This document shows positions 11,057 through 19,935 of a stretch of 42,775 nt of DNA, piece after piece; position 1 is the stretch's first letter, and the number at the start of each line of letters is the position of its first letter. The position numbers were made by a program, and so were the translations under genes. Source of the stretch: Bacillota bacterium (GTDB taxonomy: Bacteria; Bacillota; UBA4882; UBA10575); contig DUOH01000013.1 of assembly GCA_012838955.1 (NCBI GenBank), positions 1 to 42,775 on the forward strand, written 5' to 3'. The notes under the pieces are model-generated. The model was not told where the DNA came from. It saw nothing but the letters and a program-made list of their open reading frames with translations, and did not search any database.

Positions 11057-12205
11057 TTATACACTAAGTCTTAATGGCATTATTATATATCTATAGTCTT
11101 CCCCATTAGTTGCGCTCATCAAAGAAGCTTTCATACCAGAAGATAAATTAAAAATAATTTCTTCATTATCCACATTTTTTAGAAAATCCATTAAGTATTG
11201 GGCATTAAACCCTATCTCCATGATATCTCCGTTATAATCGCAGCTCACTTCTTCATAGGCCGTCCCTAGTTCCGGTTCGTTAGATGATATAATCAAACCA
11301 GCTTCTGACAGACTTAGTTTAACTGCTTTATCCAATAGAGAGCTCCGATCCAAGGCGGCCAAAAAAACTTGTCTATTAATCTTCATTTTACCGGTAAAAT
11401 CTTTCGGAATTACTTGCTCATACCGGGGAAATTGCGCATCAATCAGCCTACTTGAGATGATTATTCCTTTACCAACCACAAACAATTGTCTTTCATCGAT
11501 GGCGATCCCTATCTCTTCGTCCGGGTCGTTTCCAAAGATGTTGGCAATTTCTCGTAAAGATTTCACTGGAATTAAAATATTTCTCTTCTTTTCTCCTTTA
11601 ACCTTTATTTCTTTGATCACCAGTCGATTAATATCCGTAGCTACTATCCGTAATTGATCTTGACCAAATTCAGCCAAGACACTAGAGAGAAATGGTCTCG
11701 GGTCTTCAGGAAGAGTAGCATAGAGACTCTGCTTGATTGCTTCTTTTAAAACCGGCGCTTTAATAAAATACAGATCAAAGTTGGCGTTATCCTCTAGGTT
11801 CTCACTTTTTATTTGTAAATTATCGAGTGCTCTAAACCCCTCGGGCAACGAGGGAAATTCATTCACCGGTAAGGTATGAAGACTAAAAAAAGAAGTAGAA
11901 GTCTTAATGTTAAATAGGTTTTCTTTATCATCTAAAAAGAGTTCAATTCGTCCGGAAGAGAGATGCCTGATTATTTCAAAAAACGTTTTTCCTTGAATCA
12001 CAACTTTTCCAGGGGCTATAATCGTAGCTTCCGGAATTTTTACCTCAATTCCCAGTTCTAAATCTGTAGCTAAACAATATAACTGATCATCTCTGGTTTC
12101 CAATAATAAACCACTCAAAATAGGTAAAGTTGTCTTCACAGACAAGGCTTTGGTGGCCATTTGTAAAGATCTAAGTAATTCTTCTTGTGAGCAAAAGATT
12201 TTCAT
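11057..12205 (-). CDS. dnaN: DNA polymerase III beta subunit (sliding clamp)
   Basis: A 382-residue protein with three repeated clamp domains, starting MKIFCSQEELLRSLQMATKALSVKTTLPILSGLLLE and ending YIIMPLRLSV, the classic C-terminal MP(L/M)R tail of the hydrophobic pocket. The dimeric ring encircles DNA and tethers polymerase III and other clamp-binding proteins. The ATG is preceded by AGGGGGTT. Gene order dnaA-dnaN-yaaA-recF is conserved. The gap upstream to dnaA holds the predicted origin unwinding element. Confidence 0.98.
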   Translation of the reverse strand: MKIFCSQEELLRSLQMATKALSVKTTLPILSGLLLETRDDQLYCLATDLELGIEVKIPEATIIAPGKVVIQGKTFFEIIRHLSSGRIELFLDDKENLFNIKTSTSFFSLHTLPVNEFPSLPEGFRALDNLQIKSENLEDNANFDLYFIKAPVLKEAIKQSLYATLPEDPRPFLSSVLAEFGQDQLRIVATDINRLVIKEIKVKGEKKRNILIPVKSLREIANIFGNDPDEEIGIAIDERQLFVVGKGIIISSRLIDAQFPRYEQVIPKDFTGKMKINRQVFLAALDRSSLLDKAVKLSLSEAGLIISSNEPELGTAYEEVSCDYNGDIMEIGFNAQYLMDFLKNVDNEEIIFNLSSGMKASLMSATNGEDYRYIIMPLRLSV

Positions 12206-12254
12206 TATGTGAACCCCCTTGCGATTTTATATCAACAATTCTATATCTATTAGT

Positions 12255-12316
12255 TAAGACATTAATATATATTATTTTAGTAGTAGCAGTAGTAGGCCCT
12301 CTGGATATGTGAATAA
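12255..12316. other. Predicted oriC basal unwinding element: AT-rich stretch, DnaA-trio, GC patch, DnaA box
   Basis: Reading from right to left there is a one-mismatch DnaA box TGTGAATAA (12308-12316, i.e. TTATTCACA on the other strand). Next is a GC-rich patch GGCCCTCTGG (12295-12304). Next is the trinucleotide run TAGTAGTAGCAGTAGTAG (12278-12295). Last is an AT-rich stretch (12255-12277). This is the arrangement described for the Bacillota basal unwinding system, where repeats of 3'-[G/A]A[T/A]-5' guide DnaA onto single-stranded DNA. The location between dnaA and dnaN also matches B. subtilis. Confidence 0.7.
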
Positions 12317-12360
12317 GTATGTTCCGTGTTGAACTGGCCGGTTTTTTTGTTCTTGAAAAG

Positions 12361-12450
12361 CTGTTTATAAAAGAGAAGATATGAACTTGTTAACAGAATC
12401 TACAGGGATAAAAAAATTGTGGATTTTAGTTAAGCACATTTTATAAACAG
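12361..12450. repeat. 12-bp perfect inverted repeat downstream of dnaA
   Basis: CTGTTTATAAAA at 12361-12372 is repeated in perfect inverse as TTTTATAAACAG at 12439-12450, with 66 bases between. Each arm contains TTATAAACA, two mismatches from a DnaA box. It lies between the dnaA stop codon and the DnaA-trio. Confidence 0.7.
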
Positions 12451-12462
12451 TTTTTCCGCAGA

Positions 12463-13800
12463 TTATTTTAGTTTAACCACAAGATCTTTAACCACTCTGC
12501 TGAACTGGGCATCATTCTTCATCATCTCACGTACACGGTCACAGGCGTGTAATACTGTGGTATGGTCTCTGCCACCAAAACTTTCGCCGATTTTGGGAAG
12601 GGAGGCTTCTGTTAATTCTCTGCATAGATACATCGCCACATGCCTCGGAACAGTAATATTCTTTGTCCTTTTTTTCGCTTTCAAATCGGAGACGTCTATT
12701 TGAAAATACTCCGCTACTGTATCTTGAATGTAATCAATACTCATTCTCTTTGCTTGGTGAGAAGAGATAATATCTTTTAGAACTTCATTTGTTAAATTCA
12801 GAGTAACACTTTGATTGGTAAGGGAAGAATAGGCAATAACTCTGATTAAAGCCCCTTCTAATTCTCTAATGTTGGAATTTATCTGGTCCGCAATATACTC
12901 TATAACTTCATCAGGTAGTTTCCATCCTTCCAAAGCAGCCTTTTTCTTCAGAATTGCAATCCTAGTCTCCAGGTCCGGCGCTTGAATATCCGTAATTAAG
13001 CCCCACTCAAAGCGGGAACGTAAACGATCTTCTAACGTCGGGATCTCTTTCGGCGGCCGATCACTGGAAATGACAATCTGTTTACTGGCTTCGTACAGTG
13101 AATTGAATGTATGGAAGAATTCTTCTTGGGTGCTTTCTTTACCTGCCAAAAATTGTATATCGTCGATTAAAAGCAGATCAATATTCCTGTATTTATCCCG
13201 GAAAGAAGGTGTTTTATTATTTCTAATGGCGTTGATCAACTCATTAGTAAATTTCTCGGAAGAAACATATACTACTTTATACTGAGAAGAGTGCTGTAGA
13301 ACAAAATGACCGATAGCTTGCATTAGATGGGTTTTACCTAACCCAACACCCCCGTAGATAAAAAGGGGATTATATGCTTTCGACGGTGCTTCAGCTACAG
13401 CTAACGAGGCGGCATGGGCAAAACGGTTACCATCCCCTACTACAAATGATTCAAAAGTATATTTTGGGTTGAGGTTTTGGGAGAAAGAATCCTCTAAGGC
13501 AATAGGATTTTCTTGTACAGGCAGACGCTGTTCCTCGCTGACCTGTCCTTTTGGTGTAACAAATTTGATTGATAAATCGTTTTGTAGAATATCTCTAAGA
13601 GTAGAAGATAATAGAGGGGCATATCTGCTTTCTACCCAATCCCTAGCGAACTCATTTGGAACCTCAACAATTAAACCATCTTCATTAAGCTCCACAGGTT
13701 TAGTGGGTTTTAGCCAGGTCTCAAAACTGGGTTTAGTCATATGTTTCTCTACAATCTGCAGTGTCTGTTCCCAAATCTCCGGTAACTTGTCTGTCAGCAT
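12463..13800 (-). CDS. dnaA: Chromosomal replication initiator protein DnaA
   Basis: Initiator ATPase that binds DnaA boxes and melts oriC. Using ATG 13800, the protein has 445 residues. The N-terminal domain contains [23 protein letters not shown]. The AAA+ domain has Walker [10 protein letters not shown] (about 150-158), Walker [11 protein letters not shown] and sensor region LRSRFEWGL. The C-terminal helix-turn-helix has the DnaA signature [18 protein letters not shown] 13800 has GGAGAG seven bases upstream. A longer TTG start at 13842 would add 14 residues unlike the family and lacks an SD. The SD lies in the 3' arm of a 6-bp hairpin (13808-13825), which could lower translation. Confidence 0.98.
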   Translation of the reverse strand: MLTDKLPEIWEQTLQIVEKHMTKPSFETWLKPTKPVELNEDGLIVEVPNEFARDWVESRYAPLLSSTLRDILQNDLSIKFVTPKGQVSEEQRLPVQENPIALEDSFSQNLNPKYTFESFVVGDGNRFAHAASLAVAEAPSKAYNPLFIYGGVGLGKTHLMQAIGHFVLQHSSQYKVVYVSSEKFTNELINAIRNNKTPSFRDKYRNIDLLLIDDIQFLAGKESTQEEFFHTFNSLYEASKQIVISSDRPPKEIPTLEDRLRSRFEWGLITDIQAPDLETRIAILKKKAALEGWKLPDEVIEYIADQINSNIRELEGALIRVIAYSSLTNQSVTLNLTNEVLKDIISSHQAKRMSIDYIQDTVAEYFQIDVSDLKAKKRTKNITVPRHVAMYLCRELTEASLPKIGESFGGRDHTTVLHACDRVREMMKNDAQFSRVVKDLVVKLK

Positions 13801-13807
13801 CTTGTTC

Positions 13808-13825
13808 TCTCCGTAGCAGCGGAGA
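13808..13825 (-). promoter_or_regulatory. dnaA: Hairpin sequestering the dnaA ribosome-binding site
   Basis: In the mRNA sense TCTCCG-CTGCTA-CGGAGA forms a 6-bp stem, and its 3' arm is the GGAGA Shine-Dalgarno of dnaA. Pairing would hide the SD. The structure is seen directly; the regulatory effect is inferred. Confidence 0.5.
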
Positions 13826-13953
13826 CACACCTCTCTTTCCAAACTTACTGATAAATAAGGAAATCAATTATTATATAAATAGTTATAATATTAAGTGCAG
13901 AATAAGAATAAAGGAAGGTATAGATAAAGAAAAAAGTGGAAGTTAAAAGAGAA

Positions 13954-14274
13954 ATATCCACAACCTGTTAATATAATGTGGATAAGTCCAATATACGGGA
14001 AATAGCTTTACATATTTATAGAGTAAAAAAATATTATTTGGTGAAATTATTATGTATGAAAACTAAAAAAAGGACTTGAACAGAAGAAAAGTACCACTTA
14101 TCAACAATATCCACAAACTTATACACAGTTTGTGGAATGTTTTGAGCGGCGGTTTTTATAATATCAGATCAGAATCTTTTTGACAATTCTACAAAAAGGC
14201 CATGGCTAAACAAAATCAACCCTAAAATAAGCTCTTTAAATCAAATTCACCGAGAAATGAAGAATTGTGGATAA
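13954..14274. other. oriC: oriC DnaA-box cluster (dnaA-rpmH gap)
   Basis: The 602-base gap between dnaA and rpmH holds at least six DnaA-box-like 9-mers. They are ATATCCACA (13954-13962), TGTGGATAA (13977-13985, perfect), TTATCAACA (14098-14106), ATATCCACA (14107-14115), TTATACACA (14119-14127) and TGTGGATAA (14266-14274, perfect). Three are packed in 30 bases in one orientation. The flanks are very AT-rich. Together with the unwinding element beyond dnaA this forms a bipartite origin. Confidence 0.88.
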
Positions 14275-14290
14275 CTTGGGAGTGAATATA

Positions 14291-14319
14291 TTGACAAGCC
14301 ATAGTAAGGTCTTTATAAT
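14291..14319 (+). promoter_or_regulatory. Consensus sigma-A promoter for rpmH operon
   Basis: TTGACA at 14291-14296 and TATAAT at 14314-14319 with a 17-base spacer match the housekeeping consensus at every position. It lies 17 bases beyond a perfect DnaA box and 84 bases before rpmH, so DnaA binding could influence it. Confidence 0.85.
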
Positions 14320-14402
14320 TAAATCGTTGTGGGTATCTTGGGGAAAACACACTTATAGAGTAGTTGTTTGATGACTATGTCCAAAGAGAGGTGAGATTCA
14401 GA

Positions 14403-14537
14403 ATGAAAAGGACCTATCAACCTAATAAATTAAAAAGAAAGAAAGACCACGGTTTTCTGGTACGGATGAGAACTCGTGGTGGGCGTAGTGTAATTAAACG
14501 GCGCCGTGCTAAGGGGAGAAAGGTATTGTCAGCTTGA
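14403..14537 (+). CDS. rpmH: Ribosomal protein bL34
   Basis: A 44-residue, very basic protein beginning [19 protein letters not shown] and ending KGRKVLSA, the usual bL34 sequence and length of the 50S subunit. AGAGAGGTGA lies before the ATG. The stop codon directly abuts the rnpA start (TGAATG), so the two are translationally linked. The perfect promoter at 14291 drives the operon. Confidence 0.98.
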   Translation: MKRTYQPNKLKRKKDHGFLVRMRTRGGRSVIKRRRAKGRKVLSA

Positions 14538-14885
14538 ATGTCTGATTCTTTTGTATCTTTAAAAAGCGGGAAAGAGTTTGATCTTATTTTTCAGCAAGGA
14601 AAGTCCTACATTAACCGACACTTTGTCATATATGTCTTACCTACTGAAAACAGATGTAAAAAAATAGCGTTTTGTGCCGGTAAGAAATTGGGAAATGCTG
14701 TACGCAGAAATAGGATCCGACGGCGGTCAAAAAGTGCTTTTCAACAGATTAAAGGCAGAATAAAAAAAGGTGTTTCTTTGGTAATCATTGCTCGCTTTCC
14801 GGTTTATAATGACGATTTTTCAGCGCTGGTTAGATCCTTAGATGGTTTGCTGGAAAAGGCAGGGATTTTAGAGGAAGATTTTTAA
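14538..14885 (+). CDS. rnpA: Ribonuclease P protein component
   Basis: A 115-residue basic protein. The RNR motif is present in AVRRNRIRRRSKSAF, and an N-terminal FxxxF-type substrate cleft in FDLIFQQGKSYINRHFVIYVL. It binds RNase P RNA and the 5' leader of precursor tRNA. The start follows the rpmH stop with no gap and the stop overlaps yidD by one base (TAATG), so translation is coupled on both sides. Confidence 0.96.
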   Translation: MSDSFVSLKSGKEFDLIFQQGKSYINRHFVIYVLPTENRCKKIAFCAGKKLGNAVRRNRIRRRSKSAFQQIKGRIKKGVSLVIIARFPVYNDDFSALVRSLDGLLEKAGILEEDF

Positions 14886-15139
14886 TGAAATACCTATTAA
14901 TACATCTTATAAAATTCTATCAAAAAACGATTTCACCCCTTTTTTATCGCCGGTGCAAATTTTATCCTACCTGCTCCAGCTATATTCTTCAGGCAATTAG
15001 CAATTTTGGCACGTTTAAAGGCTTGCTTCTTGGAATAATACGCGTTTTGTCCTGTCACCCATGGTCACTTGGGGGTTATGATCCTCTTCCTCCAACTTGG
15101 CCCGGGTGGAAAGGTATTTTTCGCGTTGGAAAGAGCTAG
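14885..15139 (+). CDS. yidD: Membrane protein insertion efficiency factor YidD
   Basis: An 84-residue protein with the family core FYQKTISPLFYRRCKFYPTCSSY and RVLSCHPWSLGGYDPLP, including the three conserved cysteines. An amphipathic N-terminus associates it with the inner face of the membrane, where YidD assists YidC. It overlaps rnpA by one base; yidC follows after about 150 bases. Confidence 0.95.
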   Translation: MKYLLIHLIKFYQKTISPLFYRRCKFYPTCSSYILQAISNFGTFKGLLLGIIRVLSCHPWSLGGYDPLPPTWPGWKGIFRVGKS

Positions 15140-15290
15140 GCCTTTTACTTTTATCAGCTGCTTTCAGTATTTCTTTAAATACAGGTAAGTTTTGTTTTAT
15201 AAAGGATATTTTAATATAGAAGAGAATACTATACGAGATAATTTCCATTATATTCAGCTTATGTTTATTAAGTGAGAAAGGTGTGAAGGA

Positions 15291-15962
15291 ATGGATTTTT
15301 TTGCCGGCTTAATGGCGGATATTTTAAGGTTTTTTCATAATACTTTAGGAACTAGCTGGGGATGGTCAATCATCCTTTTGACTGTCTTCATTAAACTGCT
15401 CCTCTTTCCGACCAGCCTTAGTCAGATTAAATCCATGGAGGGTATGAAGAAAATAACTCCTTTACTCAAGGAGATTCAAGAAAAATATAAAAACAATCCG
15501 GAAGAGCAACAACGGCGTGTAATGGAGGTTTATAAGCAGCATAATGTAAACCCCTTTGGCGGTTGCCTGCCAATACTGATTCAATTACCGTTTCTTTATG
15601 CCTTGTTTACTTTATTGAATAATCCTGATAAATTCGGTATTGACTTGGTAAACGAAGTTTTTTTAGGATTAAATTTGACGCAGAATAATTACTGGAGCTT
15701 AGCAGTAATTTCCGGGGTAACTACTTTTTTACAATCCAAACTCACTACTCCCGCAACTGGACAGGAAGGTTCACAAAACACCTTTCTTTATATAATGCCT
15801 GTTTTTCTTGGTTATATCACCTACTCTTTCAAAGCCGGTGTCGGAATCTATTGGGTAGCAAGTAACTTAATTCAAATTGTTCAGCAGCTGGTGATCACGC
15901 GCTTCTTTTTACCAAAAGAAGAAAGCAACCAAGGGGATGAACAAGTAAAAAAAAGGAAGTGA
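15291..15962 (+). CDS. yidC: Membrane protein insertase YidC/OxaA
   Basis: A 223-residue short Gram-positive-type insertase with about five membrane helices and the cytoplasmic hairpin MKKITPLLKEIQEKYKNNPEEQQRRVMEVYKQHNVNPFGGCLP. The charged residue in the first core helix that faces the hydrophilic groove is Lys35 (LLTVFIKLLLFP), where E. coli YidC has Arg. There is no large periplasmic P1 domain and no clear lipobox. The C-terminus is basic (EQVKKRK), as in proteins that contact the ribosome. It lies between yidD and jag. Confidence 0.96.
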   Translation: MDFFAGLMADILRFFHNTLGTSWGWSIILLTVFIKLLLFPTSLSQIKSMEGMKKITPLLKEIQEKYKNNPEEQQRRVMEVYKQHNVNPFGGCLPILIQLPFLYALFTLLNNPDKFGIDLVNEVFLGLNLTQNNYWSLAVISGVTTFLQSKLTTPATGQEGSQNTFLYIMPVFLGYITYSFKAGVGIYWVASNLIQIVQQLVITRFFLPKEESNQGDEQVKKRK

Positions 15963-15992
15963 CCCAGCTTTCTTAAAGGAGGTCTTGACTAA

Positions 15993-16616
15993 ATGAGGTC
16001 AGTAGAGATGGTGGCGCGAACTAAAGAAGAAGCGCTGGAATTAGCTTTAAAAGAACTGCAGACAGAAGAAGATCAAGTTGATGTGGAAGTACTAGAGGAA
16101 TCATCCAGTAAAGGCTTGTTAGGCTTAATCAATGTAAATAAAGTCAGAATTCGCGTTACTATGAAAGAGGATCTTTCTCAAAAGGCCGCGCGCTTACTTA
16201 GAGAGATCTTAGTTAATATGGGGATCTCCGCTCAGGTAGAAGTCTTTAAGAGAGATGATCATATTACTTTAAATATAACCGGAGAGGATTTGGGCAGAAT
16301 TATCGGTAGACGTGGACAGACCTTAAACTCATTACAGTATCTGTTGAATTTAGCCGTAAATAAAGGAAGAGCGGAGAAGGAAAGGATAATTGTTGATGTA
16401 GCGGGATATAGGAAGAAAAAAGAAGAGAGCCTAAAGAAGCTAGCTTTACGCTCCGCTGACCGGGTAAAAAGGTATGGAAAGAAGGAAATTTTATATCCGA
16501 TGTCCCCATATGAGAGAAGAATTATTCATCTTGCCTTACAAAACAATGATGAAATCATGACCTATTCCGAGGGAGAAGAACCATACCGGAGAGTAATTAT
16601 CTCACCACAAAAATAG
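15993..16616 (+). CDS. khpB: RNA-binding protein KhpB/Jag
   Basis: A 207-residue protein with three domains. Jag-N is at about 5-57 (ARTKEEALELALKEL, KGLLGLI). The KH domain contains the GRRG loop in LGRIIGRRGQTLNSLQ (about 99-114). R3H is at the C-terminus (ERRIIHLALQNNDEIMTYSEG). KhpB binds RNA, often with KhpA, and affects cell division and envelope in Gram-positives. AAAGGAGG precedes the ATG. The conserved yidC-jag-mnmE order is kept. Confidence 0.95.
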   Translation: MRSVEMVARTKEEALELALKELQTEEDQVDVEVLEESSSKGLLGLINVNKVRIRVTMKEDLSQKAARLLREILVNMGISAQVEVFKRDDHITLNITGEDLGRIIGRRGQTLNSLQYLLNLAVNKGRAEKERIIVDVAGYRKKKEESLKKLALRSADRVKRYGKKEILYPMSPYERRIIHLALQNNDEIMTYSEGEEPYRRVIISPQK

Positions 16617-16667
16617 GAAGAAGGAAAGTTACTCTTATAATACTATTTATTGAAAGTGGAGATTCTA

Positions 16668-18062
16668 GTGATCGACAATGATACAATATCCGCAATTTCA
16701 ACTGCTCAAGGCGCCGGTGGAATTGGCATTGTCAGAGTAAGCGGCAAAGACGCCTTTAAAATTGGTGAAAAAATTTTAAGACACCCCTCAGGGAAACCCA
16801 TTCAAACCTGGCCTGAACGCCGAGTACGACTGGGAATTGTCGTTCAGACCGGTCAAAGAGTCCTTGATGAGGTTGTCTTTTTTACTTTTAAAGGCCCAAA
16901 GAGCTATACAGGGGAGGATATATTAGAGATTCAGGGGCATGGCGGTATGGAAAACTTACAATTAATTCTCGCCGCCACTTTAGAGGCTGGGGCCAGATTA
17001 GCTGAACCTGGAGAATTCACCAAAAGAGCTTTTCTCAATGGCCGCCTGGATTTAGCTCAAGCCGAAGCAGTGATTGATCTGATTAATGCCCAGACGGAAC
17101 TAGCTCATCGGGTTGCTGTTAATCAACTTTCCGGCGGTCTCTCCCAAATTTTACACGAAATTGAAGGAAAGCTATTCAAGATCCTCGTTCCCATTGAGGC
17201 CGCCTTGGACTACCCTGAAGAGGATATTCCCCCATTGGAAAAAGAGGAAGCACTAAATATCATTAGGTCCGTAAAAGCACAAATTAGGACTTTGATTGAC
17301 CAAGCGGAAAGAGGAAGGATTCTTCAGGAGACTGCTACTGTTGTATTGGCGGGAAGACCAAATGTTGGCAAGTCAAGCTTACTTAATACGCTCCTTAATG
17401 AAGAACGAGCTATAGTCACACCGATCCCTGGCACTACTCGGGATTTTGTTACTGAAACTATTGATCTGCAAGGATTACCACTTAGAATAGTGGATACAGC
17501 CGGGCTCCGCGAGATCGATGATCCGATAGAAAAAGAAGGGGTTAACCGGTCGTGGGAGTTGATAAAAAAAGCAGACTTAATTCTCTTTATTATTGACTCA
17601 ACTTTAGGATTGTCTGTTGAAGATCGAGACTTCATTAAAGAGATTTACCAAAGCGTCCACCGGAGGAAGCTGCTATTTGTCCTCAACAAATCAGATTTAC
17701 CGGCTAAGATTAATCCAACGGAGGTCAATAGTATTTACCCGGATGAAAAGATCTTGAGCATTTCTGCTCTTACCCGAGAAGGCATAGAGGAGTTGAAACA
17801 GACCATCAGATCCGAACTAATGGGGGAAGATTTTTCTCCTGAACATCCTATTCTGGTCACGCGTTTACGTCATAAAAAAGCTTTAGAGAAAACAAAAGAG
17901 CTCCTTGCTCAAGTGGAAGATGGGCTGAAATCAGGAATCAGTGAAGACCTGATTGCGTTTGATCTACGGGACGCTATTGACTCTATGGGTGAAATTACCG
18001 GTCGGTCAGTCAATGAGGATATTATTAACGCCATTTTTAGCCAATTTTGTGTTGGGAAGTAA
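16668..18062 (+). CDS. mnmE: tRNA-uridine-34 modification GTPase MnmE
   Basis: About 464 residues. The N-terminal folate-binding domain begins DTISAISTAQGAGGIGIVRVSG. The G domain contains G1 GRPNVGKSSL, G2 PGTTRD, G3 DTAGLR and G4 NKSD. The protein ends in FCVGK, the catalytic Cys motif. With MnmG it adds the carboxymethylaminomethyl group to U34 of certain tRNAs. GTG 16668 is preferred because GTGGAG lies just upstream; the frame extends to TTG 16650, which has no SD. The gene is 12 bases from mnmG. Confidence 0.97.
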   Translation: MIDNDTISAISTAQGAGGIGIVRVSGKDAFKIGEKILRHPSGKPIQTWPERRVRLGIVVQTGQRVLDEVVFFTFKGPKSYTGEDILEIQGHGGMENLQLILAATLEAGARLAEPGEFTKRAFLNGRLDLAQAEAVIDLINAQTELAHRVAVNQLSGGLSQILHEIEGKLFKILVPIEAALDYPEEDIPPLEKEEALNIIRSVKAQIRTLIDQAERGRILQETATVVLAGRPNVGKSSLLNTLLNEERAIVTPIPGTTRDFVTETIDLQGLPLRIVDTAGLREIDDPIEKEGVNRSWELIKKADLILFIIDSTLGLSVEDRDFIKEIYQSVHRRKLLFVLNKSDLPAKINPTEVNSIYPDEKILSISALTREGIEELKQTIRSELMGEDFSPEHPILVTRLRHKKALEKTKELLAQVEDGLKSGISEDLIAFDLRDAIDSMGEITGRSVNEDIINAIFSQFCVGK

Positions 18063-18074
18063 GGGTGACAAAAA

Positions 18075-19931
18075 ATGACGCCTAATGACAAGTTATTTGA
18101 TGTGATTATTGTTGGGGCAGGACATGCAGGTTGTGAGGCGGCAAATGCCACAGCCAAAATGGGATTTAAAACTCTTCTCCTAACCATTGACTTTAATAAT
18201 ATCGCTTTTATGCCCTGCAACCCGTCGCTTGGCGGCCCAGCCAAGGCCAACTTGGTCCGGGAGGTAGATGCGCTTGGCGGATTAATGGGCAGAGTCGCCG
18301 ATTTAGCACACTTGCAGTTCAGAGAGTTAAATACCCATAAAGGGCCTGCGGTTCGGGCCTTAAGAGCGCAGATGGATAAGCGAAGATATCAAGAGATTAT
18401 GCAGCATTTCTTGGAGAAGGAGAAGTTGATTTCCTTAAGACAAGGAGAAGTAGTCTCGTTAAAAAGAACCGGAGAATACTGGCGAGTAATCATGTCTACT
18501 GGAGTTCAATATGAAACTACCGCCGTAATACTGGCAACCGGTACTTTTTTACGCGGACTTGTACATATCGGGTTGCACTCTTTTCCTTCCGGACCATTGG
18601 GCCAACACCCGGCAAATGCCCTTTCTGAGTTTTTTCAAGCTGAAGGGCTGTGTTTTCGACGGTTTAAAACCGGAACACCGGCCAGAGTGAGGAAGCGATC
18701 CTTGAATTTTTCCGCCATGATTGAGCAACCAGGAGATCACCTGCCTTATGGCTTTTCTTACTGGATTCCGTGGCAAGAAAGAGAGCAGGTATCATGTTGG
18801 CTGACTTATACTAACGCCTCCACACATCAGATTATAAGAGATAATCTGGATAGAGCCGCGCTTTTTTCTGGGGCCATCACAGGGGTAGGTCCCAGGTATT
18901 GCCCTTCCATCGAGAGTAAACTAATTAATTTTCCCCAAAAGGAAAGACACCAAGTCTTCATTGAACCGGAGGCCAGATATACTGATGAAATGTATGTTTC
19001 CGGGGCATCTACCAGTTTAGATGAGGAGATACAGGATATATTTTTGCGCACAATCCCGGGTTTAGAGAACGTAGAGATTGTACGGCCGGGTTATGCCATC
19101 GAGTATGATGTGATCCCTTCGAATTTACTAACTCCATCTTTGGCTTTGAAAGATTGGCCAGGGGTATTTTTTGCCGGACAGATCAATGGATCCTCCGGAT
19201 ATGAAGAGGCCGCTGCCCAAGGAATTATGGCCGGTATTAATGCAGGCTTGTATCTCAAAGGGGAGGAACCATTTATTCTTCGGCGGGATGAAGCATACAT
19301 AGGCGTCCTCATCGATGATTTGGTAACCAAAGATACTCTGGAACCTTATAGGATTATGACCTCTCGTGCTGAGTTTCGACTCTCCTTGCGGCAAGAGAAC
19401 GCCAATCACCGACTGACAGATTATGGGTATAAGTACGGCCTGATCAGCGAGGAAGAATATGAGCTTTTTCAGGCGGAAAAAAACCGAATTCAGCAGGCTT
19501 TTGACTTCCTCAATCATCATCATCTCTCTCCGGATACTCCTCAGGCGGAGGCGTTATTCAAGGAAAAAGGGGTCACCGTCAAGAAAAAAACGGCTTTTAG
19601 AGAGTTACTGAGACGGCCGGAGATCTCCTACTCTGATTTTGCCGATCCAGAAACCCATGGTTTAAAACAGAGAGAGATTGAAGTCATTGAAAACGCCATT
19701 AAATACCAGGGGTATTTGGAAAGAGAAAAGAAGATGGCTGACAAATTGCGCAAGATGGAGATGAAACGAATCCCTCCTGATTTTGATTACAATCAAGTAC
19801 CAAATTTATCAACCGAAGCAAAAGAAAAACTAACCAATCTACGACCAGTTACTTTGGGACAAGCCAGCCGAATAAGCGGGGTCAGCCCTGCGGACATCAG
19901 CGCGATACTAATCTGGTTAAGCAGGAGGTGA
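18075..19931 (+). CDS. mnmG: tRNA-uridine-34 modification enzyme MnmG (GidA)
   Basis: A 618-residue FAD protein. The dinucleotide-binding motif is GAGHAGCEAA at the N-terminus. Family motifs MPCNPSLGGPAK, INGSSGYEEAAAQG and TSRAEFRL are seen. It forms the alpha2beta2 complex with MnmE. Its stop codon is inside the SD of rsmG (AGGAGGTGA), so the next gene is closely coupled. Confidence 0.98.
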   Translation: MTPNDKLFDVIIVGAGHAGCEAANATAKMGFKTLLLTIDFNNIAFMPCNPSLGGPAKANLVREVDALGGLMGRVADLAHLQFRELNTHKGPAVRALRAQMDKRRYQEIMQHFLEKEKLISLRQGEVVSLKRTGEYWRVIMSTGVQYETTAVILATGTFLRGLVHIGLHSFPSGPLGQHPANALSEFFQAEGLCFRRFKTGTPARVRKRSLNFSAMIEQPGDHLPYGFSYWIPWQEREQVSCWLTYTNASTHQIIRDNLDRAALFSGAITGVGPRYCPSIESKLINFPQKERHQVFIEPEARYTDEMYVSGASTSLDEEIQDIFLRTIPGLENVEIVRPGYAIEYDVIPSNLLTPSLALKDWPGVFFAGQINGSSGYEEAAAQGIMAGINAGLYLKGEEPFILRRDEAYIGVLIDDLVTKDTLEPYRIMTSRAEFRLSLRQENANHRLTDYGYKYGLISEEEYELFQAEKNRIQQAFDFLNHHHLSPDTPQAEALFKEKGVTVKKKTAFRELLRRPEISYSDFADPETHGLKQREIEVIENAIKYQGYLEREKKMADKLRKMEMKRIPPDFDYNQVPNLSTEAKEKLTNLRPVTLGQASRISGVSPADISAILIWLSRR

Positions 19932-19935
19932 TGAT

